64,000 nucleotides of DNA from Chitinophaga sp. (GTDB taxonomy: Bacteria; Bacteroidota; Bacteroidia; Chitinophagales; Chitinophagaceae), in assembly GCF_019236475.1 (NCBI RefSeq), contig NZ_JAFAIX010000012.1, forward strand, positions 496,001-560,000. Reading direction: 5' to 3'. The first letter of the stretch is position 1; each line of letters begins with the position of its first letter. Below the pieces are notes generated by a model that ran no database searches, was not told the origin of the DNA, and saw nothing but the letters and a program-made list of their open reading frames with translations. Below, piece by piece: positions 57,863 to 64,000 of the stretch. A program made the position numbers and the translations under genes.

Positions 57863-58501
57863 CTATAGGGCTTTCAGTAGGTCTGGTGAAAACAACATGG
57901 CTGTACAAAGACAATTCTTGTATCCATGCGCCACCAGTATAGGATAATTCACACAGCTTTTACAAGCTCCCCAAAATTGAGGATCCTGCGTTATTTCGGT
58001 ATAGGTTACCGGCTCAAAACCCAACCTGCTGTTCAGTTTCATCACGGCAAGACCGGTGGTAATACTGAATATTTTTGCCTGTGGATAAAGCAGCCGGCTT
58101 AATTCAAAGATTTTTTGTTTAATGGCAGACGCCACCTTCAACCGACGGAACGCCGGCACTACAATCAGGCCGCTGTTCGATACAAATTGATTGTTCTCCC
58201 AGGTCTGTATGTACGAAAATCCGGCCCATATGCCTGATTTCGTGAAGGCGATCACGGCCTTTCCTTCCAGCATTTTTTTCTTGATATCTGCCGGGTCCCG
58301 TCGGGATATACCTGTTCCACGTGCCCTGGCTGAAGATTCCATCTCTTCGCAGATAGGAATGGCAAAGTCTACGTCTAAGGCTGTTGCCAACCGGACGACA
58401 ATCTCCTCGTCTTCTTCCGGTGTTGTTGATTTAAGTGCCGGTGTATCGTGCATTGCACAGACCGGCACTTCATATTGGTTCATCATGGCTTTACTTTTCA
58501 T
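57863..58501 (-). CDS. GNAT acetyltransferase of the Bacteroidota arginine-pathway type
   Basis: A 212-aa GNAT-fold protein. The order of motifs (EEMESSARARGTGISRR, AVIAFTKSGIWAGFSYIQTW, NSGLIVVPAFRR, IFSITTGLAVMKLNSRLGF, FWGACKSCVNYPIL and NCLCTAML) closely follows the family usually found beside argG in Bacteroidota, which is thought to acylate glutamate or ornithine precursors. Here it stands alone with an N-terminal extension of about 35 residues. The acetyl-CoA loop reads RRLKVASA, lacking a Gly seen in most GNATs. Its ATG overlaps the TGA of a 38-aa membrane microprotein (ATGA). Confidence 0.8.
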   Translation of the reverse strand: MKSKAMMNQYEVPVCAMHDTPALKSTTPEEDEEIVVRLATALDVDFAIPICEEMESSARARGTGISRRDPADIKKKMLEGKAVIAFTKSGIWAGFSYIQTWENNQFVSNSGLIVVPAFRRLKVASAIKQKIFELSRLLYPQAKIFSITTGLAVMKLNSRLGFEPVTYTEITQDPQFWGACKSCVNYPILVAHGYKNCLCTAMLFSPDLLKAL

Positions 58502-58614
58502 CTATGCCAGCAATTGATAATTATCTGGCCAATAACACTGAGTATTAGAACTACCGCTACAACCACATATACCGCTTTTGACTTAGGAGCTGGTGGCTTT
58601 GGATGTACATGCAT
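58498..58614 (-). CDS. 38-aa single-pass membrane microprotein
   Basis: A short open frame on the minus strand with ATG at 58614. It encodes a basic, Pro-rich head (MHVHPKPPAPKSK), a hydrophobic stretch of about 19 residues (VYVVVAVVLILSVIGQIII) and a short tail (NCWHR). The stop TGA overlaps the ATG of the GNAT gene as ATGA, the arrangement of translationally coupled genes. The basic head and single helix suggest N-in or tail topology in the inner membrane. It is too short for homology by eye; coding status rests on the overlap and composition. Confidence 0.55.
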   Translation of the reverse strand: MHVHPKPPAPKSKAVYVVVAVVLILSVIGQIIINCWHR

Positions 58615-58726
58615 ATAGTTTATTTTCCCCTGATATGCCAAACGCTGTTCCAACTGTGCCCAAAAGATGATCGAAAATTCATGAAAACCAATAGTACAAA
58701 GGGTTACGTGTCTCCCGAAATAAAAA

Positions 58727-58751
58727 ATCCAGGGAAGAAACCTCCCTGGAT
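58727..58751 (-). terminator. Intrinsic terminator of ybaB
   Basis: ATCCAGGGA/TCCCTGGAT 9-bp stem with 7-nt loop. A-rich sequence at 58720-58727 gives the minus-strand T-run. It lies 43 nt past the stop at 58794. Confidence 0.82.
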
Positions 58752-58793
58752 GTATATCATTTTAGTAATGTATTTTCAGAAACTGAAGGGTAA

Positions 58794-59093
58794 TTACAGC
58801 AGACCACCCAGCATACCGCCAGCAGCACTTTTCATTTCTGCTTCCCATGAATTCTCAGCAGCTTTCAGCGCACGGTTCAATGCAGTGATCAGCAAATCTT
58901 CCATTTCTTCTTTCTTTTCAGGTACCAACAGTTCGGCAGCCACATCGATGCTCTTCACCTGACGATTACCGTCTACAGTAACTTTCACCGCTCCATTGCC
59001 AGCCTCGCCTTCCAGGGTAACGTTAGCCAGGCGCTCTTTACCTTCTTTCATTTTTTGCTGGATCTGCGTCAGCTTACCAAATAAATCAAACAT
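58794..59093 (-). CDS. Nucleoid-associated protein YbaB/EbfC family
   Basis: A 99-aa small basic/acidic helical protein. LTQIQQKMKEGKERL forms the N-terminal helix, followed by a three-stranded sheet (NVTLEGEAGNGAVKVTVDGN) and C-terminal helices (EEMEDLLITALNRALKAAE, MKSAAGGMLGG). It matches YbaB/EbfC, which binds DNA as a dimer shaped like tweezers and is widespread. The C-terminal Gly-rich tail is typical. It is monocistronic with its own terminator, divergent from the flavoprotein at 59172. Confidence 0.92.
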   Translation of the reverse strand: MFDLFGKLTQIQQKMKEGKERLANVTLEGEAGNGAVKVTVDGNRQVKSIDVAAELLVPEKKEEMEDLLITALNRALKAAENSWEAEMKSAAGGMLGGLL

Positions 59094-59171
59094 ATTTTGC
59101 TATTTTAAGGCCGTAAAGATAAGGTATTAACTATTCCGTATCTTCCCACACTCTTTTAGACATCGGTAAAA

Positions 59172-60407
59172 ATGGAAACTAAAGTATGTATCATCGGCGC
59201 CGGCCCTGGTGGCGCTTGTGCGGCACTTCAACTGGCTCAACTAGGTATTCCTTCAATAGTCGTGGATAAAGCAGTTTTTCCCAGGGATAAAGTATGTGGC
59301 GATGGGCTCAGTGGTAAAGTACTTACAATCCTCGAACGCATCGATAAAGGAATGGGCGAACGCCTCCAACAAGCTGTATTTAAATTAGACAGTTGGGGCG
59401 TCACCTTCGTAGCCCCTAACCGTATCGGGATGGATATCCCCTACCGTCAGGACTATCAGCAAAATAAAACAGATCCTAGGGGATTCGTTTGCAAACGCAT
59501 CGACTTCGATAACTTCCTGGTGGACGAAATGAAACGCCGCCCGGAAATTCAACTCTTTGAAGGTACCAGCATCGATAAATATCAACTGGAAAAAGATGGT
59601 TACCTGCTCTCCAATAACGACGGCAGTTTCCAGGTAAAAGCCCAACTGGTCATCGTGGCCAATGGCGCCCACTCCTCTTTCACCAAAGAAGTTGCCGGCA
59701 TCAAAATGGAGCCGGAACACTATATGGCAGGCATTCGCGCTTATTATAAAGGCGTGAAAAATTTGCATAACGATGGCTTCATTGAACTGCACTTCCTGAA
59801 AAATATGTTGCCCGGTTATTTCTGGGTATTCCCGCTCCCCAACGGCGAAGCCAATGTGGGCGTAGGTATGCTGAGTAATACTGTCCGCAATAAGAAAGTC
59901 AATCTGAAGAAAATGATGCTGGATACATTGGCGAACGATCCTGTGATGAAGGAACGTTTTGCCGATGCCGAACTCGTTGGAAACATCGATGGATACGGCC
60001 TTCCGCTGGGAAGCAAAAAGCGTAAACTACATGGCGATCGATATATGCTAGTGGGTGATGCAGGGTTTCTCATCGATCCTTTTACGGGCGAAGGAATCGG
60101 CAATGCGCTGTACACCGGCAGAATCGCGGCGCAGAAAGCGGCTGCCGCCATCCAGGCCAATGATTTTTCAGCAACCTTCCTCAGTGCTTATGATGAAGAT
60201 GTTTATCGCATCCTAGGCCCTGAGTTCCAGGTAAGTACTAAACTGCAAAAACTGGTCAAATATCCGTGGCTGTTTAACTGGCTTATGAAATTGGGCTCCA
60301 GAAACAAACAGTTGAAAGAGCTTATGACTTGTATGTTCCATGAGGTGGATCTCAGGAAAAAGCTGGGCCATCCTATGTTCTATGTGAAATTGTTGTTTAA
60401 CAGATAG
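59172..60407 (+). CDS. Geranylgeranyl-reductase-family FAD oxidoreductase
   Basis: A 411-aa flavoprotein. The dinucleotide-binding motif CIIGAGPGGACAALQLAQ is at residues 6-23; KVCGDGLSGK, the GD motif in YMLVGDAGFLIDPFTGEG (about 294-311) and YFWVFPLPNGEANVGVGM match the geranylgeranyl reductase/FixC branch of the p-hydroxybenzoate hydroxylase fold. Members reduce isoprenoid double bonds or act on quinone or lipid side chains; the substrate here is unknown. It is soluble or peripherally membrane-bound. Monocistronic; the next gene starts 73 nt later. Confidence 0.87.
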   Translation: METKVCIIGAGPGGACAALQLAQLGIPSIVVDKAVFPRDKVCGDGLSGKVLTILERIDKGMGERLQQAVFKLDSWGVTFVAPNRIGMDIPYRQDYQQNKTDPRGFVCKRIDFDNFLVDEMKRRPEIQLFEGTSIDKYQLEKDGYLLSNNDGSFQVKAQLVIVANGAHSSFTKEVAGIKMEPEHYMAGIRAYYKGVKNLHNDGFIELHFLKNMLPGYFWVFPLPNGEANVGVGMLSNTVRNKKVNLKKMMLDTLANDPVMKERFADAELVGNIDGYGLPLGSKKRKLHGDRYMLVGDAGFLIDPFTGEGIGNALYTGRIAAQKAAAAIQANDFSATFLSAYDEDVYRILGPEFQVSTKLQKLVKYPWLFNWLMKLGSRNKQLKELMTCMFHEVDLRKKLGHPMFYVKLLFNR

Positions 60408-60480
60408 TAATATCCGGTGAATAAGTGAATTAGCCAGCAGTCGACACCCGGCTGCTGGCACTTTTTATATTTTTATCCCT

Positions 60481-63030
60481 ATGCGTAGCTTCCAACAACT
60501 GGCAGTCATCTGCCTGCTGATGTTTATTACCCCCATCGCGCTCCTAGCGCAAAACAAAAAAGTATTTACTGGTCCTGCCCCGGATTGGCTGGTTCCTCAC
60601 ACCATCGACACTACGCAGAAACCTGATGCTAAAAATATCAGAGATGGCGCCTATCTGGTCTTACAGGAAGATCAAAAAAATGTGGAAAAACATGTGGCTT
60701 ACGAACATATCATCCGACAAATTGTTTCTGAAACCGGTATCCAGAACGGATCTGAGATTTCTGTCGACTTTGATCCTTCTTACGAAAAACTAGTATTTCA
60801 TCATATTATTGTTCGGAGAGACGGCAAGTCCATTAACCAATTGCAATCCGCTGCGCCTAAATTGCTGCAACAAGAACAAGAGCTGTCGCGATTCATCTAT
60901 AGTGGTACATATACCGCCTATTACATTCTGGAAGATATTCGCAAAGGCGACCAGATCGACTATGCTTACTCCATCGAAGGTCGTAACCCTGTCTTCCCCG
61001 ATAAAATAGATCAAACTACCTATTTATTAACATTTGAGCCGATTGTCAATTATTACAGATCCTTGCTGATAAGTCCTTCTCGTCATCTGCAAATGAAATC
61101 ATTTTACCAGGCCGCCCTTCCTAAAACCAAGGCCTGGAAAGATTATACCTGCTATGAGTGGACCAGTGTGCCGCAACTGCAGCCAGAAACGCGGGACTTT
61201 CTCCCCTCCTGGTATACCTGGTACCCGAAAGTACAACTGAATGAATACGGTAACTGGCGCGAGGTAGCGCAATGGGGCCTGCAAATTAATACCCTGGCCG
61301 CTCCCGGACCTGGTGTCTCCCGGAAAATAGATCAGTTAAAACAACTCACTAACGGCAACAAAGAACAATACCTCCTACAGGCGCTCCGCTTCGTACAAGA
61401 CGATATACGCTATATGGGCATTGAACTAGGAGAAAATTCTCATAAACCCAATAGTCCTGAAAAGGTGCTACAGCAGCGGTTTGGCGATTGCAAAGACAAA
61501 TCCCTCCTACTTTGCGAATTACTCCGTGCTGCCGATATACCCGCCAGCATGGCTTATGTGAGCACAGACCTGAAAGGGAAAATCGCAGATCTCCTGCCTT
61601 CTCCTTTTGCATTCAATCATGTGATTGTGGCCGTATCGCTGCATAATAAAACTTATTGGCTGGACCCTACCGCCACCATGCAACGTGGTCCACTAGAGCA
61701 ATTCTGCGAACCAGACTACCAGTTGGCGCTGATTATACACGATTCTACTACCCAATTAACCCCCATCATTCAAAAAACGCGCGGTAAAATAGTAGTAAAG
61801 GAAATATTCACCCTGCCGAATTTGAACCAGAGAGCGGGCGAGCTGAAAGTAGAAACCACCTGCTATCGCGAAGAAGCGGATAACCTGCGCAACAACCTGT
61901 CGGCGGAAAGTCAGCAGGATAAGGATAAAACTTACCTGGAATACTACCGCAAACTCTATGGCAACATGTCCATTAAGGACTCCATGCGGGTATCCGACAA
62001 TGCAGACAGTAATATCATGCGGGTATTTGAGCATTATGAAATGGAGAATATCTGGAAGCACGATAGTATCTCCGGCAAGCTGCAATTCACGTCCATAGCG
62101 CAGTTTATCAACGACGCACTGCCAGATGTCAAAGAGGGCAGAACGGTGCCGTTACGCTTGAACTATCCATATGATCTGGATTATACCATTGTTATCCACA
62201 CCCCTGGCGAATGGCCGTTAAACATGGATCCGCTGGATATTGCCACCAATAGTTATCGGATGCAGTTTATCCCAGAAAAGAATGGCAATGAAATCCGCTT
62301 ACACTATATATTGCAAACACTGAAAGACCATGTGCCTGTGGCCGAAATTCCGCAATACATAAAGGATTCCCGCAATTTCACTGATTATGCCAATATGAAT
62401 TTTAAAGCGCGTTCCGATTCCCAACAGGACCCGGCCAACCAATCAAATTGGTTGACTATTTTCTTGGCATTTATATTCGCGGGGCTGGTTACGTTCCTTG
62501 CTATAGCAGCTTATAAGAGGAGTTTTCCGAATGTGGAAGCGCAGGAACCGCCGATAGCTATTGGAGGTGGGCTCGCTATTCTGGCGATCGCCCTGGTATT
62601 CTCTCCACTCACGGATATGACTATGATTATTCGTTCAGGCATTTTTCGTTATGATACCTGGGTGGATACACCGTTGAAAACCGCTGTCAGTAATGTTACG
62701 GCCATTCAATTACTGATGGTGGCTGAGCTGTTTCTGAATATATTCTTCCTGGGATATTCCGTTTTGTTGGCGGTATTATTTTTTAACCGGAGAGACACGT
62801 TTCCGTTAGCCCTCGCCACCTACTACATTTTAATGGCGTTGTATCTCTATGCCGATCACCACCTGGAAAAGGTATTATTCAAAGAAAAGGCGCTACCGGC
62901 CTTATTCAGTGCGGATTCCATGTTATGGCCAATAGTAAAAATGGCTATATGGATACCGTATTTGAATATATCCGATCGCGCCAGAGCGACATTTATCATT
63001 CCATACCCGGCCAGCCGGGCATCCGATTAA
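60481..63030 (+). CDS. DUF3857 / transglutaminase-like protein with C-terminal membrane domain
   Basis: An 849-aa exported protein. A signal peptide (LAVICLLMFITPIALLAQ) precedes a DUF3857 domain (about 60-240) and a transglutaminase-like domain (about 270-400), with the catalytic triad in RFGDCKDKSLLLCEL (Cys), PFAFNHVIVAVS (His) and YWLDPTATM (Asp). A beta region follows, then a C-terminal segment from about 655 with four to five membrane helices. Such proteins are common in Bacteroidota and of unknown substrate; a cross-linking or peptide-hydrolysis role is possible. The stop codon overlaps the convergent Dabb gene by 4 nt. Confidence 0.85.
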   Translation: MRSFQQLAVICLLMFITPIALLAQNKKVFTGPAPDWLVPHTIDTTQKPDAKNIRDGAYLVLQEDQKNVEKHVAYEHIIRQIVSETGIQNGSEISVDFDPSYEKLVFHHIIVRRDGKSINQLQSAAPKLLQQEQELSRFIYSGTYTAYYILEDIRKGDQIDYAYSIEGRNPVFPDKIDQTTYLLTFEPIVNYYRSLLISPSRHLQMKSFYQAALPKTKAWKDYTCYEWTSVPQLQPETRDFLPSWYTWYPKVQLNEYGNWREVAQWGLQINTLAAPGPGVSRKIDQLKQLTNGNKEQYLLQALRFVQDDIRYMGIELGENSHKPNSPEKVLQQRFGDCKDKSLLLCELLRAADIPASMAYVSTDLKGKIADLLPSPFAFNHVIVAVSLHNKTYWLDPTATMQRGPLEQFCEPDYQLALIIHDSTTQLTPIIQKTRGKIVVKEIFTLPNLNQRAGELKVETTCYREEADNLRNNLSAESQQDKDKTYLEYYRKLYGNMSIKDSMRVSDNADSNIMRVFEHYEMENIWKHDSISGKLQFTSIAQFINDALPDVKEGRTVPLRLNYPYDLDYTIVIHTPGEWPLNMDPLDIATNSYRMQFIPEKNGNEIRLHYILQTLKDHVPVAEIPQYIKDSRNFTDYANMNFKARSDSQQDPANQSNWLTIFLAFIFAGLVTFLAIAAYKRSFPNVEAQEPPIAIGGGLAILAIALVFSPLTDMTMIIRSGIFRYDTWVDTPLKTAVSNVTAIQLLMVAELFLNIFFLGYSVLLAVLFFNRRDTFPLALATYYILMALYLYADHHLEKVLFKEKALPALFSADSMLWPIVKMAIWIPYLNISDRARATFIIPYPASRASD

Positions 63031-63347
63031 ATGGTTTCGGAGTCGAAGATGATGACCTTTTCCCAGAGGTGTTTGCAGGTATCCACGAAATTGAGATGCA
63101 CCGGGTGCGTCTGGTAAATATCGTGCATAGCTTCATCTTTGAAAACGCACAACAGGCAATAACTGTAGCTTTTATCGATCACCGGACGGTTGGTGGCCGC
63201 CGGTTTGCCTATATTGAAAACAGCAATTTCTTCAATCGCCGCCAAGCTACTAACACCTGCTTCAAAGCGTTTGATATCTTCTTGGCTAAGGTCCGGCTTC
63301 AGATAGAAATTGACTACGTGTACAAATTTTGGTTCGTTTGGCTTCAT
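63027..63347 (-). CDS. Dabb (stress-responsive A/B barrel) domain protein
   Basis: A 106-aa protein with a ferredoxin-like Dabb fold. VHVVNFYLKPDLSQEDIKRFEAGV, YCLLCVFKDEAMHDIYQ and HPVHLNFVDTC are typical, with the His of the N-terminal strand (FVHVV). Dabb proteins form dimers; some are olivetolic-acid-cyclase-like or stress-induced, most lack a defined reaction. It starts 36 nt after the FtsX-like gene stop and its own stop shares TTAA with the convergent gene. It may be co-transcribed with the FtsX-like gene. Confidence 0.85.
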   Translation of the reverse strand: MKPNEPKFVHVVNFYLKPDLSQEDIKRFEAGVSSLAAIEEIAVFNIGKPAATNRPVIDKSYSYCLLCVFKDEAMHDIYQTHPVHLNFVDTCKHLWEKVIIFDSETI

Positions 63348-63351
63348 ATGT

Positions 63352-63383
63352 GGATCTTTTTGGCCAATAAAAATAAAAGATCC
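63352..63383. repeat. Hairpin between FtsX-like gene and Dabb gene
   Basis: GGATCTTTT/AAAAGATCC 9-bp inverted repeat (63352-63360 / 63375-63383) directly after the FtsX-like stop and 4 nt before the Dabb ATG on the minus strand. No T-run follows; it may be an attenuator or processing site. Confidence 0.45.
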
Positions 63384-64000
63384 TTACTGGTCTTGCAAGA
63401 TGTATCTACGAACGGTAGACACATTTACGATATACACCAACACTAGAATCAGCACTGTACCGATGATAGTACCAATACCAGGCAGCGGATTCACCACCAT
63501 ATCATGTTTTGCCAACAGTCCTGCTGCGAAATATTGCAGGATGGTTACCAACACTAAAGACAATATGCCAATAATAAAGTAGAGCGGCACGAATTGTTTC
63601 AGGAGATACCGCTGCAATTGTCGGGGAGCTGTACCCAATGTAACGAGCAACTGGATTTCCTTTCTGCAAGAAGCAATCACCAACTGTATGAACATACTGA
63701 ACACCAGCAGCGCAAAGAGTAACAATATAAGTCCAAAGAAACCGATCACCGAAACGATGGTTTGTACGATCACCCTGGTTTTGCTGAACTTCAGTTTATC
63801 CTGGTTGGCCGTATAGCCGTTATCGTCTAGAAATTTCACCAGTGCGGGGTTAGAGGGGTCTGCTGTCTTAATAACGATCCTACTGGTAGCCGCCGTAGTA
63901 GTACCCGCATACTTTTCATTTGCCCAGTTCATAAAGGTGGCTGGTACAAGGAAAGAAGAGATACGATCCGAGAAGCCAACAATATGGCCTGTATAGGTTT
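63384..64000 (-). CDS. FtsX-like ABC transporter permease, C-terminal part (partial)
   Basis: The frame runs off the right edge of the window. The visible 205 residues begin TGHIVGFSDRISSFLVPATF, a periplasmic-loop motif of FtsX/MacB-type permeases (continuing MNWANEKYAG). Three membrane helices follow (IVQTIVSVIGFFGLILLLFA, YFIIGILSLVLVTILQY, GTVLILVLVYIVNVST), with the FtsX core block IASCRKEIQLLVTLGTAPRQL between them. It is an export or lipoprotein-release permease component; the ATPase partner and the start are outside the window. A Dabb gene follows 36 nt after its stop. Confidence 0.82.
   Translation of the reverse strand, partial: TYTGHIVGFSDRISSFLVPATFMNWANEKYAGTTTAATSRIVIKTADPSNPALVKFLDDNGYTANQDKLKFSKTRVIVQTIVSVIGFFGLILLLFALLVFSMFIQLVIASCRKEIQLLVTLGTAPRQLQRYLLKQFVPLYFIIGILSLVLVTILQYFAAGLLAKHDMVVNPLPGIGTIIGTVLILVLVYIVNVSTVRRYILQDQ

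Overview
This window looks like chromosomal core sequence from a Bacteroidota bacterium, most likely family Chitinophagaceae (Chitinophaga or a close relative). The evidence is a repeated TAnnTTTG -7 promoter element, few recognisable Shine-Dalgarno sites, S46 dipeptidyl-peptidase, a three-subunit cytochrome-b558-type succinate dehydrogenase, many lipoproteins with a LxxC box, outer-membrane beta-barrels, a bacterial GH3 protein next to lptB, and RicT with Bacteroidota-type cysteine clusters. The genus is inferred from gene content; no 16S gene is present. I see no phage, insertion sequence, CRISPR array or rRNA operon.

Layout. 1-7.1 kb: end of a RadA-like gene, comF, glutathione peroxidase, a lipoprotein, DNA polymerase III delta' and ricT (an old holB-yaaT neighbourhood), a nucleoid-associated NdpA-type protein, and a secreted SMP-30-like beta-propeller. 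7.2-13.6 kb (minus): a 1006-aa secreted glycoside-hydrolase-like protein, then the lptB-GH3-fabG cluster. 13.7-18.1 kb: metF, two outer-membrane beta-barrel paralogues and a DUF4369/TlpA-type thioredoxin. 18.2-29.2 kb (plus): rlmD, a tandem of one active-looking and one catalytically dead rhomboid, two tandem membrane-anchored endonuclease/exonuclease/phosphatase proteins, cysS, an M28/glutaminyl-cyclase-like lipoprotein, alkB, an orphan SIR2/AbiH-like protein and a DUF4377-META-META protein. 29.3-35.5 kb (minus): an IPT/TIG lipoprotein, sdhCAB and an S46 dipeptidyl-peptidase. 35.7-40.7 kb (plus): a helical lipoprotein, rnhB, rpoN, a PAP2-like membrane protein and recA. 40.7-41.6 kb is a structured, repeat-rich intergenic region. 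41.6-51.7 kb: typA, an alpha/beta hydrolase, a membrane-embedded patatin, ctaA, a small secreted protein and a GH3-hydrolase/beta-lactamase fusion. 52-64 kb: adk, obg, three lipoprotein or membrane genes, a TPR lipoprotein, a tRNA-Thr(CGU), a 38-aa membrane microprotein coupled to a GNAT acetyltransferase, ybaB, a geranylgeranyl-reductase-family flavoprotein, a DUF3857/transglutaminase protein, a Dabb protein and the end of an FtsX-like permease.

How it works together. The window is mainly housekeeping: replication and repair (delta', RecA, RadA, AlkB, RNase HII), translation (CysRS, TypA, Obg, RlmD, tRNA-Thr), energy (SdhCAB, heme A synthase), folate and fatty-acid metabolism, and envelope functions (LptB, OMPs, lipoproteins, wall-active hydrolases). 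Most convergent gene pairs are separated by well-formed intrinsic terminators, several of them bidirectional, or have abutting or overlapping stop codons. I find no clear new multi-gene system. The most promising leads are the active/dead rhomboid pair, the orphan SIR2/AbiH-like protein behind alkB, the 38-aa membrane microprotein overlapping the GNAT gene, the structured possible ncRNA downstream of recA, an operator-like palindrome upstream of the IPT lipoprotein, and CGCAAAG-motif repeats.
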